Part shown: one piece after another, positions 34,109 to 42,793 of the stretch
Layout: each line of letters starts with the position of its first letter
How positions within the stretch are numbered: position 1 is the first letter of the stretch
Origin: Spiro-02 sp034114085
GTDB taxonomy: Bacteria > Spirochaetota > Spirochaetia > Sphaerochaetales > Sphaerochaetaceae
Assembly: GCA_034114085.1 (NCBI GenBank)
Contig: JAXEWB010000063.1
Span: forward strand, 1 to 64,000
Direction of reading: 5' to 3'
DNA: 64,000 nt
Translations under genes and position numbers: made by a program
The notes under the pieces: generated by a model
What the model was told of the DNA's origin: nothing
Database searches by the model: none
What the model saw: only the letters and a program-made list of their open reading frames with translations

Positions 34109-34408
34109 ATGAACGACACAGAAACAAACAATATGGCGTCTACGAAGGATAGGATCAAAACGTTGGCGACGCTTGCCAGTGGACAGACTGCCAGAATAAT
34201 GGGCATCGAAGCCCCGCGCCCCTTGAAACGGAGGCTCATGGACATGGGATTGACGCATGGGGTCACCGTTAAAGTCCTGAAGGTCGCCCCTTTGGGGGAT
34301 CCCATGGAGATAGCGCTTCGGGGTTACCATCTCTGCTTGAGACGGGATGAGGCGGCGAAAGTGGCGATTGAAGGCGTTGACGTTGCGCAAGAAAAAAATA
34401 GGCGTTGA
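34109..34408 (+). CDS. feoA: FeoA-family ferrous iron transport protein
   Basis: 99 residues with the SH3-like FeoA fold: TLASGQTARIMGIEA, then LKRRLMDMGLTHGVTVKVLKVAPLGDP, closing with LCLRRDEAAKVAIE (given in parts). FeoA is a small cytosolic partner thought to modulate FeoB. It is longer than the usual 75-80 residues because of an N-terminal extension; an in-frame ATG at 34133 would give a more usual length. It lies 30 bp before feoB. Confidence 0.93.
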   Translation: MNDTETNNMASTKDRIKTLATLASGQTARIMGIEAPRPLKRRLMDMGLTHGVTVKVLKVAPLGDPMEIALRGYHLCLRRDEAAKVAIEGVDVAQEKNRR

Positions 34409-34438
34409 TTTCACAGGAATCACAGGAGCAAAACGCAG

Positions 34439-36418
34439 ATGGCTACTATCGCATTGATCGGCAATCCGAATTCGGGCAAAACCACCCTTTTCAATCAGCT
34501 GACGGGGACTACCGCCCATGTCGGCAACTGGCCGGGAGTGACAGTTGAGAAAAAGGAAGGGACTTGTACCATAGGCGACCAATCTTGGGAGGTCGTGGAT
34601 TTGCCCGGTATCTATTCGCTCTCCCCATATTCTCCGGAGGAACAACTTTCCCGCAGGTACATTCTGGACAACCAGCCGGACTTGATTGTTGATGTCATCG
34701 ACGCGACGAACCTGGAACGCAGCCTCTATCTGACGACACAGTTGGCGGAACTGGGAAGACCTCTTTTGCTTGCGCTGAACATGCAGGATCTGTTGCAACG
34801 GGATGGAGTCGAAATTGACACCGAGCAGCTTGCACGCATGACCGGTTGCCCAGTAACCGAGATTTCCGCAAGCAAGGGAACCGGCATCCCGCGACTCAAG
34901 GAGCTTGCGAAGGCAACGGTCGATGAGCATCGGATTCCCGCATGTCCGCTGTTTTCCTCAGAGGTCGAGAACTGGCTGACCAAAATCATCGCGGATGACT
35001 ATCTCCATAGCATCCCATCAGGCAGGCCTCCCCGCTGGGCAGCGATCAAATTGCTGGAGGAAGATGAACTGTTCGCATCTTCCATGCCGAAACCTCCCAC
35101 GAAATTTTCTGAAATGATGGCCCAGGCACGAGTTTGTCTGCAAAAACAATACTGTGATGATACGGAAAGCGTCATCATTGATCAACGGTACAAAGTCGCC
35201 GAACAAATCAGTCAAGCCTGCGTCCATGCAATCAAACGAGGGCAGAAACAGTTCAACCTGGATACGATACTGACCAACCGGTTCGCGGCGATTCCCCTAT
35301 TCATCTTGATCATGGCTGCGGTATTCTATATATCGATTCAATTGGTGGGAGGAGTGACCACCGCGCCGTTGGAGTTCCTGTTCGGTGAATGGATTCCAGA
35401 GAAGCTTGGCGGCCTTCTTGCGAGCTGGGGCGTCATACCGTTCTTGTCAGGTTTGTTGATCGATGGGATCATCGCCGGTGTCGGCGCGGTCCTGACGTTC
35501 GTTCCCCAGCTGTTCGTATTGTTCTTGTTGCTCAGCTTGTTGGAGGACTGCGGATATATGGCCCGTATCGCGTTCATCATGGACAGGCTGATGCGATCGA
35601 TGGGCCTTTCCGGCAAATCGATTATCCCATTGGTGATTGGAACTGGTTGTTCGGTACCCGCAATTATGAGTTCGCGGACGATTGAACACCAGAAGCAACG
35701 GGAACTGACGGTGCTTGTCACGCCTTTCATTCCCTGCGGGGCGAAAATGCCGATTTTCGCATTGATGATCGCCGCGTTCTTTCCTGGGAGATGGTATGTG
35801 GCGCCGACGCTCTATTTCATCGGCATCCTCGCCGTAGTTGCGACTGGCCTGCTCAGTCGCAAAATGGACAAGCACAAGGAACAGAACGCATTCATCATGG
35901 AGCTGCCTCGCTATCAAGTACCCACGCCGCGCAACACATGGTTGCAGACCTGGGAGCGAACCAGAGGATTTCTTATCAAGGCCGGAACGATCATTCTGCT
36001 TGCTTCGGCGCTCATCTGGCTATTGCAGTCCTATAGTTTCTCATTCAAGGCGGTCGCCCCGACGGACAGCATGCTCGCGACATTGGGGAGGATCATAGCC
36101 CCTCTGTTCATCCCGCTCGGATTTGGTACATGGCAGGCATCGGTCGCGTTACTTACGGGCATCGCGGCGAAAGAATCGATAGTCTCCACGCTGTCGGTAA
36201 CGTTGGGAGGTGCTTCCGTTTCATCAATCTTCACTCCCCATGCGGCGTTGGCCTATATGGTGTTCATACTCCTTGCTTCACCTTGCATCGCGGCGATCAG
36301 CGCCATGGGCAAGGAACTTGGCGGCGGCAGGAAACTTGCGAAGGCTCTGGCCTGGCAGACGGGCTTCGCCTACATCACTGCCATGTTGTTCAATCTGTTC
36401 AGCATGGTCATTCTCTAG
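34439..36418 (+). CDS. feoB: Ferrous iron transporter FeoB
   Basis: 659 residues. The G domain has G1 GNPNSGKTT, G3 DLPGIYSL and G4 NMQD, which regulate Fe(II) uptake. The membrane part has both Gate segments: GTGCSVPAIMSSRT with the conserved Cys, PCGAKMPIFALMIAAFFP, and in the second half FGTWQASVALLTGIAAKESIVSTL. AGGAG precedes the ATG. Operon order is feoA-feoB-Cys-rich protein, regulated by the DtxR-type repressor. Confidence 0.96.
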   Translation: MATIALIGNPNSGKTTLFNQLTGTTAHVGNWPGVTVEKKEGTCTIGDQSWEVVDLPGIYSLSPYSPEEQLSRRYILDNQPDLIVDVIDATNLERSLYLTTQLAELGRPLLLALNMQDLLQRDGVEIDTEQLARMTGCPVTEISASKGTGIPRLKELAKATVDEHRIPACPLFSSEVENWLTKIIADDYLHSIPSGRPPRWAAIKLLEEDELFASSMPKPPTKFSEMMAQARVCLQKQYCDDTESVIIDQRYKVAEQISQACVHAIKRGQKQFNLDTILTNRFAAIPLFILIMAAVFYISIQLVGGVTTAPLEFLFGEWIPEKLGGLLASWGVIPFLSGLLIDGIIAGVGAVLTFVPQLFVLFLLLSLLEDCGYMARIAFIMDRLMRSMGLSGKSIIPLVIGTGCSVPAIMSSRTIEHQKQRELTVLVTPFIPCGAKMPIFALMIAAFFPGRWYVAPTLYFIGILAVVATGLLSRKMDKHKEQNAFIMELPRYQVPTPRNTWLQTWERTRGFLIKAGTIILLASALIWLLQSYSFSFKAVAPTDSMLATLGRIIAPLFIPLGFGTWQASVALLTGIAAKESIVSTLSVTLGGASVSSIFTPHAALAYMVFILLASPCIAAISAMGKELGGGRKLAKALAWQTGFAYITAMLFNLFSMVIL

Positions 36419-36428
36419 GAGGGGCGCG

Positions 36429-36647
36429 ATGAATCCCATCATAGCGAACATATTGGTCGCCGGAGTGATATTGGCCTTGTTGGCGGCGGCGATTCTCGTG
36501 ACGGTCCGTCAACGAAGGAATGAACGCTGCGGTTGTTCTTCCGGCAACAAGAAAAAATGTCCAGCTTGCGATGAAGCTGTCAAAAAACAGAAGCATGATT
36601 GCTCGAAGGGATGCTCCGGCTGCCCCTTCGCCGGATCTTGCCATTGA
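36429..36647 (+). CDS. FeoB-associated Cys-rich membrane protein
   Basis: 72 residues. One N-terminal span (IIANILVAGVILALLAAAIL) is followed by a basic, cysteine-rich tail with eight Cys (CGCSSG, CPACDEAV, CSKGCSGCPFAGSC), the pattern of the FeoB-associated Cys-rich family. GAGGGG precedes the ATG, and it starts 11 bp after feoB. It occupies the position of FeoC/FeoD-type accessory proteins and may bind iron or support FeoB at the membrane. Confidence 0.88.
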   Translation: MNPIIANILVAGVILALLAAAILVTVRQRRNERCGCSSGNKKKCPACDEAVKKQKHDCSKGCSGCPFAGSCH

Positions 36648-36914
36648 GCGTTGGGTTCTACAGGTTCGCTCTGGACTTGATCGGTGATTGCTCCAGGCTT
36701 AACCGGTGTTCACTTGGTGATTGCTCAGTGTTCGCTCTTGAACCAGTTTCCACACACCTACCCTCGCCCGGGTCGTTCGCAGATCGTTCGCCGCAGGTCG
36801 TTCGCAGGTCGTTCGGGCGGGAAAGTCTGGTGGGAAAAGCAATGCGGGCTTGTGGGCATGGCTGGCAGGAAATTCTAGCATCCGATGTCCACATATCACC
36901 AACAAAATAAAATA
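36648..36914. other. Intergenic region with short GTTCG repeats
   Basis: Between convergent transcripts. At 36773-36812 the motif GTCGTTCGCA and variants (TCGTTCGCAG, TCGTTCGCCG, TCGTTCGGGC) recur four to five times. No gene was recognised. Confidence 0.6.
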
Positions 36915-36942
36915 ATGGCATGATTCAATTGAATCATGCCAT
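36915..36942 (-). terminator. Terminator of the oadB-oadG operon
   Basis: A perfect 28-bp palindrome with half-site ATGGCATGATTCAA. On the minus strand it is followed by TATTTTATTTTG, so it can terminate the minus-strand transcript; the plus side lacks a T-run. Confidence 0.72.
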
Positions 36943-36974
36943 CGTTCATCATCAGTCCCAACAAAACGTAGGTG

Positions 36975-37109
36975 TCATTTCTGGTCGGTCTTTTTTTTCT
37001 TTTTACCAAGCAGGAGCAGCACGAAATAGATAATCAGGATAACAGCGAAAATCGCCGCCATCCCCTGCCACATCAATGTAAGGGAATGGGTCACGACAGT
37101 AGCGTCCAT
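36975..37109 (-). CDS. OadG-like gamma subunit of a Na+-translocating decarboxylase
   Basis: A 44-residue protein, probably missed by standard gene finding. The N-terminus is MDATVVTHSLTLMWQGMAAI, then a membrane span (IFAVILIIYFVLLLLG) and a lysine-rich tail KKKKKTDQK. This is the shape of OadG/MmdD-type gamma subunits, which hold the alpha and beta subunits together. GGAGG precedes the ATG, and it starts 12 bp after the stop of the beta-subunit gene. It lacks the Pro/Ala-rich tail with terminal metal-binding His found in larger OadG proteins. Confidence 0.8.
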   Translation of the reverse strand: MDATVVTHSLTLMWQGMAAIFAVILIIYFVLLLLGKKKKKTDQK

Positions 37110-37121
37110 GGGATACCTCCA

Positions 37122-38258
37122 TTAAAGAAGTCCCGGGACCAAGCCCAGGATGACACCGCCGGCGATGACGGATCCGATCTGGCCAGCTACGTTGGCTCCA
37201 ATCGCATGCATCAGCAGGTGGTTCTGCGGGTCGGCTTCCTGCCCCATTCTCTGGATGACACGAGCAGACATCGGGAAAGCGGAAATACCGGCGCCGCCGA
37301 CCATCGGGTTGACCTTGTTCTTGCAGAACAGGTTCAGCACCTTGGCGAAAACCACTCCGGCGATTGTGTCGAACACGAATGCCAGCAGGCCAAGCGCCAT
37401 GATCATCAGCGTCTGAACAGTTACAAAGTTTCCAGCCTTCATGGTCGCGGCGATTGTAATTCCGAGCAACAACGTAATCAGGTTGGCGAGTACATTCTGC
37501 GCCGTCTCGGACAAGGAACCAAGAACACCGCATTCACGAATCAGGTTGCCGAACATCAGCAGTCCAACCAACGACACGGAAGCGGGCGCGACATAACCGG
37601 CGACCAACGTGACGATGATCGGAAACAGAATCCTCGCAGTCTTGCCGACCGAACGGGGATTGTACGGCATCTTGATGGCCCGCTCTTTCTTGGTCGTGAC
37701 CAATTTGATAGCGAACGGCTGTATGATCGGGACCAACGCCATATAGGAATACGCCGCAACGGCGATGGGGCCTACATATTTGCTCCCCAGCACCTGCGAT
37801 ACAAGAATCGAGGTGGGACCGTCCGCCGCGCCGATGATTCCGATTGAAGCCGCATCGACCAGATTGAAGCCAAGCAAGGCCGCACAGGTGATCGTCGCGA
37901 AGATACCCCACTGGGCCGCGGCACCGAACAGAATCAGCTTCGGGTTGGACAGGAGCGGACCGAAGTCGATCATCGCCCCGATACCAATGAACAGAAGCAA
38001 CGGCATCGCCTCTGCGGCATGGATCCCGACACTGAACATCCAATCCAGGATACCGGTCACTTCACCGATACCAGCCATTGATTGCGTTATGGCACCTGAA
38101 AACGGGATATTGACCAGAATGGCCCCGAATCCCATCGGCAGAAGCAACGCAGGCTCAAGCTTCTTGTTGATAGCCAAATAGATGAGAATGGCGCCCACGG
38201 CATACATGACAAGCTGCTGCCATGTGGTGTTCATGACGCCTTCGAACAGGAAGTTCAT
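37122..38258 (-). CDS. oadB: Na+-translocating decarboxylase beta subunit
   Basis: 378 residues, a very hydrophobic protein. GIGAMIDFGPLLSNPKLILFGAAAQWGIF holds the Asp required for Na+ transport (seen as GIGAMIDFGPLL). GIIGAADGPTSI and NPMVGGAGISAFPMSARVIQ are further hallmark segments, and GANVAGQIGSVIAGG is at the C-terminus. It couples decarboxylation of a biotinylated alpha subunit (oxaloacetate, methylmalonyl-CoA or glutaconyl-CoA) to Na+ export. GGAGG lies 5-6 bp before ATG 38258. The alpha subunit and biotin carrier are not in the window, so the exact enzyme is unknown. Confidence 0.94.
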   Translation of the reverse strand: MNFLFEGVMNTTWQQLVMYAVGAILIYLAINKKLEPALLLPMGFGAILVNIPFSGAITQSMAGIGEVTGILDWMFSVGIHAAEAMPLLLFIGIGAMIDFGPLLSNPKLILFGAAAQWGIFATITCAALLGFNLVDAASIGIIGAADGPTSILVSQVLGSKYVGPIAVAAYSYMALVPIIQPFAIKLVTTKKERAIKMPYNPRSVGKTARILFPIIVTLVAGYVAPASVSLVGLLMFGNLIRECGVLGSLSETAQNVLANLITLLLGITIAATMKAGNFVTVQTLMIMALGLLAFVFDTIAGVVFAKVLNLFCKNKVNPMVGGAGISAFPMSARVIQRMGQEADPQNHLLMHAIGANVAGQIGSVIAGGVILGLVPGLL

Positions 38259-38415
38259 GATGGACCTCCGATACTGCGAATAGGGGAAGAAGTTGACTCC
38301 GGCCTCTCCCGACACGGTAGCTCCCCCGACTTCATCATCATAGCCGTACAGACAAGGCGCGTCAAACCGTTCAGACTATTTTCATGAAAAAAAGACGACC
38401 TCATAGCGACACAGC

Positions 38416-38444
38416 TTGCAGTTTTATCGCATATTATCTGTATA
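38416..38444 (+). promoter_or_regulatory. Possible promoter of the amino-acid binding-protein gene
   Basis: TTGCAG (38416-38421), a 17-bp spacer and TGTATA (38439-38444), about 100 bp before the start codon. It is a weak match and is offered as the best candidate. Confidence 0.35.
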
Positions 38445-38543
38445 TTTATGCAAAAACTCTAGCGTTTCTTAGAAAAAAACGGTAGAATCGCAAACATAAA
38501 CCGTATCCATACGACTTGATAAAGCAGAAAGGAGCTTATACGT

Positions 38544-39350
38544 ATGAAAAAGATTCTTGTGATGATGATTATCGCACTGCTGGTGTGTTCCTTCGCATTC
38601 GCGGCAGGCGCCGTTGAGCAGACGGACAATTCCCTGCAAAAGGTATTGGACAAGAAAGTCTTTGTCCTCGGTCTGGACGATTCCTTCCCTCCCATGGGAT
38701 TCCGCGATGAGAACAATGAAATCGTCGGCTTCGACATCGACGTAGCGAAAGAAGTCTGTGCCCGGCTCGGCGTACAGCTTGTTTGCCAGCCGATCGATTG
38801 GAATGCGAAAGAGCAGGAACTGAACACCGGTAACATCGACTGTATTTGGAACGGCTTCACCATGACTGAAGAACGAAAACAGCAGCTCGCCTTTACTGAA
38901 CCGTATGTGGATAATGCGCAGGTCGTAGTCGTCAAGGCCGATTCTCCAGTCAAGGCGCTTTCCGATTTCGCTGGAAAAAAGATAGGCTTGCAGGCGGGCT
39001 CTTCCGCGGCGGAAGCAGTCGAAGACTCGCCCGAATTCAAAAAATCAGTCAAGCAAATCGTTGAGTTCAAGGACAACCTCACCGCGTTGATGGACCTTGA
39101 GATTGGCGGTGTAGACGGCGTCGTCCTTGATTTACTGGTTGCGAACGACAATATCAACCGCAGCGGCAAGGATTTCCGTATCCTCGAAGAGACTTTGACG
39201 AAGGAAGAGTATGGAATCGGCTTTCGCAAGAATGACCTGAAGCTTCGTGACGCAGTACAGTTCCAACTTGAAGCGATGGCTAAAGACGGTACATTGGCTG
39301 ATATCGCCACCACCTGGTTCGGCGCGGACATCACTGTTGTGAAAAGATAA
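38544..39350 (+). CDS. Amino-acid ABC transporter substrate-binding protein (SBP family 3)
   Basis: 268 residues. Signal peptide MKKILVMMIIALLVCSFAFA precedes AGAVEQTDN. The family 3 pattern is clear: LGLDDSFPPMGFRDENNEIVGFDIDVAKEVC (in parts FPPMGFRDENNEIVGFDID), then WNGFTMTEERKQQLAFTEPY and GKKIGLQAGSSAAEA. It binds an amino acid, probably polar, for the permease and ATPase encoded downstream. A strong terminator 18 bp after its stop separates it from the permease gene. Confidence 0.94.
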   Translation: MKKILVMMIIALLVCSFAFAAGAVEQTDNSLQKVLDKKVFVLGLDDSFPPMGFRDENNEIVGFDIDVAKEVCARLGVQLVCQPIDWNAKEQELNTGNIDCIWNGFTMTEERKQQLAFTEPYVDNAQVVVVKADSPVKALSDFAGKKIGLQAGSSAAEAVEDSPEFKKSVKQIVEFKDNLTALMDLEIGGVDGVVLDLLVANDNINRSGKDFRILEETLTKEEYGIGFRKNDLKLRDAVQFQLEAMAKDGTLADIATTWFGADITVVKR

Positions 39351-39368
39351 GGATATCGTTATGATGAC

Positions 39369-39395
39369 GGGGAGCCATGCGGCTCCCCGTTTTTG
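39369..39395 (+). terminator. Terminator/attenuator after the binding-protein gene
   Basis: GGGGAGCC (39369-39376) pairs with GGCTCCCC (39381-39388) across ATGC, followed by GTTTTTG. Lying between the binding-protein and permease genes, it probably limits read-through so that binding protein is made in excess. Confidence 0.85.
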
Positions 39396-39535
39396 TTTCC
39401 ATACCATCGGTGTTCCATTCCGTATCGATTCCCGAACAAGGAATATCGGCGAAGCGAGCAGAAGCGGAGACGGAAAACATTAGAAGGAACATATATTCGC
39501 AAGTGGCAGAAGTGACATCGTATCGGACGTGAGAC

Positions 39536-39713
39536 GACCAGGAACGCGGCAGCGAGCATATCTGCGATATGTGAGCGAAGAAGTGACGCACCATCAGACG
39601 TGAGATGCGCAAAGACGATGCGAAGGAGATCACGCCTGAGACCAGGAACGCAACAGCGAGCATATCTGCGATATGTGAGCGAAGAAGTGACGCACTATCA
39701 GACGTGAGATGCG
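39536..39713. repeat. Two 74-bp direct repeats (104-bp period) each with a hairpin
   Basis: Copy 1 is 39536-39609 and copy 2 is 39640-39713, differing at a few positions. Each contains the palindrome CATATCTGCGATATG and the segments GCGAAGAAGTGACGCA and CAGACGTGAGATGCG. A degenerate partial third copy (AGAAGTGACATCG, GGACGTGAGAC) precedes them at about 39510-39535. They fill the leader of the permease gene between the terminator and its start codon. The rest of 39396-39753 shows no gene. Confidence 0.9.
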
Positions 39714-39753
39714 AGCATCAAAGAAGAGGAAAAGAGAGGACATAGAACACAAG

Positions 39754-40389
39754 ATGACCCAACTACTACTACAACTACTCGAAGGAACCCTCACCAGTCT
39801 GAAAATCTTTTTCCTGACGCTGCTGTTCGCATTGCCGTTGGGTATCGTGGTCGCACAGGGACGGATGAGCAAGAACCGGCTGGTGTCCGGCATTGTCAAT
39901 ATCTATATTATGATTATGCGTGGAACACCCCTTATCCTGCAACTCATCTTCGTTTATTTTGCTCCATATTACATTTTCAGAGCATCGTTCGACAGATTTA
40001 CAGCGGTAATCGTTGCATATGTCATCAACTACGCAGCCTATTTCGCGGAGATATATCGCGGAGGCATACAGTCGATTCCAAAGGGGCAGTATGAGGCGAG
40101 TCAGGTGCTGGGATTCACGAAGTTCCATACGTTCACACATATCGTCTGCCCACAGGTCGTGAAGCGGATTATCCCGGCGATGGGAAATGAAGTCATCACG
40201 TTGGTGAAGGATACTGCGCTGGCGCAGACAATCGGAGTGGCGGAATTGTTCAGGGTCGCGCAGAACGCATCGGCGAGAGAGTTCTCCACGATGCCGATAT
40301 TCGTGGCGGGACTATTCTACTTCATCATGAACATGATCGTCTCCAAGACCTTCGACAAGATCGAGCTCAAGCTCGCCTACTACAACTAG
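39754..40389 (+). CDS. Amino-acid ABC transporter permease (His/Glu/Gln/Arg family)
   Basis: 211 residues. The HEQRo family start is visible (LLEGTLTSLKIFFLTLLFALPLG), then MRGTPLILQLIFVYFAPY, and the EAA loop GGIQSIPKGQYEASQVLGF. It ends NMIVSKTFDKIELKLAYYN. The ATG at 39754 was chosen because the protein then begins at the family's usual point; the open frame back to 39709 is in the hairpin-repeat leader. It forms a homodimeric channel and lies 10 bp before the ATPase gene. Confidence 0.93.
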   Translation: MTQLLLQLLEGTLTSLKIFFLTLLFALPLGIVVAQGRMSKNRLVSGIVNIYIMIMRGTPLILQLIFVYFAPYYIFRASFDRFTAVIVAYVINYAAYFAEIYRGGIQSIPKGQYEASQVLGFTKFHTFTHIVCPQVVKRIIPAMGNEVITLVKDTALAQTIGVAELFRVAQNASAREFSTMPIFVAGLFYFIMNMIVSKTFDKIELKLAYYN

Positions 40390-40399
40390 GAGCCGCACC

Positions 40400-41158
40400 A
40401 TGCATGTGATTACGGTCAACGACATCCACAAGAATTTCAATGAACTCCAAGTCCTGAAAGGAATATCCTTCAACGTGGACAAGGGGGAAGTGCTTTCGAT
40501 TATCGGCCCGTCAGGATCGGGGAAAAGCACCCTGCTCCGCTGCATCACCCAGCTTGAGACAATCGACGGCGGCGCGGTGGAAATTTGCGGCGACACGTTG
40601 GCGAAGATGAGCGAATCGGGGACGGTCGTCTATTCGGACAAGGCGACGCTCCGCAAAATACGGCTCCATGTGGGGCTGGTATTCCAGAATTTCAACCTAT
40701 TCCCTCATTTTTCGGTGATGAGGAACATTACGGAAGCCCAAGTGCATGTCCTGGGAGTCTCCAAGGAAGAAGCAAAAACTACGGCGACGGGGTTGCTGAA
40801 GAAGATGGGGCTTGAGGACAAGGCTTCGGCCTACCCCTGCCAGCTTTCCGGAGGGCAACAGCAACGGGTATCCATCGCACGCGCATTAGCGCTCAAACCC
40901 GAAGTGCTGTGTTTCGATGAACCGACCAGCGCGCTAGATCCGGAGTTGACGGGTGAAATCCTCAAGGTCATCAAGGAACTGGCCGCGGAAAAGATGACCA
41001 TGGTGGTGGTCACCCATGAAATGGCGTTCGCCAGGGATATCAGCGACCGGGTCATTTTCATGGATGACGGCATTATCGCAGAGCAAGGGACTCCTGACGA
41101 AGTGTTCAATCATCCAAAAAACGAGCGCACGAAACGTTTTCTCTCCCGTTTTGCATAA
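40400..41158 (+). CDS. Amino-acid ABC transporter ATP-binding protein (GlnQ type)
   Basis: 252 residues. Walker A is GPSGSGKST, Q-loop LVFQNFNLFPHFSVM, signature LSGGQQQRVSIARAL, Walker B VLCFDEPTSALDPEL and H-loop VVTHEMAFARDI. It is slightly longer than usual because of an insertion around residues 70-85 (KMSESGTVVYSDKATL). It energises the upstream permease and binding protein. The stop lies 11 bp from that of the convergent D-aminoacylase gene. Confidence 0.95.
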   Translation: MHVITVNDIHKNFNELQVLKGISFNVDKGEVLSIIGPSGSGKSTLLRCITQLETIDGGAVEICGDTLAKMSESGTVVYSDKATLRKIRLHVGLVFQNFNLFPHFSVMRNITEAQVHVLGVSKEEAKTTATGLLKKMGLEDKASAYPCQLSGGQQQRVSIARALALKPEVLCFDEPTSALDPELTGEILKVIKELAAEKMTMVVVTHEMAFARDISDRVIFMDDGIIAEQGTPDEVFNHPKNERTKRFLSRFA

Positions 41159-41169
41159 ATCATTGTGAT

Positions 41170-42759
41170 TCAAAGAACAAGAATGCTTCCTGACAGTTCG
41201 TTGGCAAAGCTTCCTTTATGATAGGCGGGGACGCCGCTGACCATAACCAGCTCCATGCCGGCATTCATGGCCGTCGGGTTGAGTACCGTCGCGTTGTCGT
41301 GAATCGTGAGAGGATCGAAAACCACGAGGTCCGCCTGAAAGCCTCCTTTGACTAGCCCTCGGTCCAGCAATCCAAGACGTCGGGCGGGTTCGTATGTCAT
41401 CCTCCGAATCATCTGTTCAAGGGGCAGGACTTCCTCCTGTCGCCAATACTTGTCCAACAAATGGACTGCTGCCGCCCAAGAACGTGGATGACACCTGTCG
41501 CCGGAATAGAGGGCGTCAGTACCGAAACACCCCAAAGGGTGTCGCATAATGAGCTTCAAGGACTCTTCCGTCTGTGTCGTATCGACCATCACCGCCGCAC
41601 CGCTTTCCTGCGCAAGAATATCGAAGAAAGCGTCAAATGGTTCTTGTGAACGTTTTGCGGCTATGTCTGAGATACTCATGCCATTGTATTCCTCGGTAGC
41701 GTCCAAGGACACAACTGAAATATCTTCCCATCCACACAACTCGTAGATACTGTCCCATCCATCGGGCCTTTCCATCGCCCGGCGCATGGCGGCCCTGTGT
41801 TCCGAGTCGCCGAGCCGTTGCCGCAAGTCGTTTCGGCTCAGTCGGAGATACTCGGGCGGCAACAGGCTGAACAGAGATGTCGAGCCATATTCATATGGAT
41901 ACTGGTCGAATAAAACATCGACGCCTTCGGCACGATACTCTTCGATCATCTGAAGCATTCTGGGTACTTCATCCTGATTTTTTCTTCCGATCGCTTTAAG
42001 GTGGGATACCTCCAGCCGTACCCCAGTCTCCCTTGCGAGGTCAAGGACTTCCTTTAGGGACGAAAGTACGTCATCGCCTTCGCAACGGTGATGAACAGCA
42101 AAGATTTTCCCTTTGCGGGCGGTAGCGGAAAGCAATGCGAGAAGCTCCGCACGGTCAGCGAACATGCAGGGAGCGTAATAGAGTCCTGACGAGAATCCAA
42201 CGCACCCCTCGTCGAGAGCCTGTTCCAGCAGCTCCACCATCCGGCACACCTCGCGTGAAGTGGCGGCCCTGTTCGGGTTACCCTCGATCACCGCGCAACG
42301 CAGGGCGGAATGGGCCTGCAAAAACGCCATGTTCGTCCCGATGCCTTGCACCGCAAGTTTATCTACGAAACTTCCGAAGGAGGTCCAGTTCCAAGCTCCG
42401 TCGTAATCGCCCAGCACATCCCTCGTCATTTCCCTGACAGTCCCGACCGCTTGCTCAGTCACCCCCAGAGGATACACGCCAACCCCGCAGTTCCCCGCGA
42501 CTTCAGAAGTGATGCCTTGCGCAATCTTGCCGTACATATGCCCGGCCCGCAAAGCTTCCAGTTCGGAATGCCCATGCATGTCAATGAAACCGGGACAGAC
42601 AATCAATCCGGTACAGTCGAACTCATGCGCCGGAACATCGCCCGCAAGATTCCCGATAGAAACGATCCGACCGTCCTTGACACCGACGTCCCCTACAAAT
42701 GAAGATGAGCCGGAACCATCGACGACGGTCCCCTTCCGCAGCAGATAGTCGTATTTCAT
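41170..42759 (-). CDS. D-aminoacylase / N-acyl-D-amino-acid deacylase-type amidohydrolase
   Basis: 529 residues. The amidohydrolase metal site is FIDMHGHSELE after the Pro-Gly of IVCPG. Other family segments are GNCGVGVYPL, GFSSGLYYAPC, HHRCEGDD, EVSHLKAIGRKNQ, DQYPYEYGSTSL and GTDALYSGDRCHPRSW, as in D-aminoacylases, which release D-amino acids from N-acyl derivatives. It could instead act on N-acyl-peptides or dihydropyrimidine-like rings. It may supply the amino acid taken up by the convergent ABC system. It is followed upstream on the same strand by the Fic-like gene 34 bp away. Confidence 0.9.
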   Translation of the reverse strand: MKYDYLLRKGTVVDGSGSSSFVGDVGVKDGRIVSIGNLAGDVPAHEFDCTGLIVCPGFIDMHGHSELEALRAGHMYGKIAQGITSEVAGNCGVGVYPLGVTEQAVGTVREMTRDVLGDYDGAWNWTSFGSFVDKLAVQGIGTNMAFLQAHSALRCAVIEGNPNRAATSREVCRMVELLEQALDEGCVGFSSGLYYAPCMFADRAELLALLSATARKGKIFAVHHRCEGDDVLSSLKEVLDLARETGVRLEVSHLKAIGRKNQDEVPRMLQMIEEYRAEGVDVLFDQYPYEYGSTSLFSLLPPEYLRLSRNDLRQRLGDSEHRAAMRRAMERPDGWDSIYELCGWEDISVVSLDATEEYNGMSISDIAAKRSQEPFDAFFDILAQESGAAVMVDTTQTEESLKLIMRHPLGCFGTDALYSGDRCHPRSWAAAVHLLDKYWRQEEVLPLEQMIRRMTYEPARRLGLLDRGLVKGGFQADLVVFDPLTIHDNATVLNPTAMNAGMELVMVSGVPAYHKGSFANELSGSILVL

Positions 42760-42793
42760 GGATGTCCCTCCATGGGCAGTATACCACTTTCAC

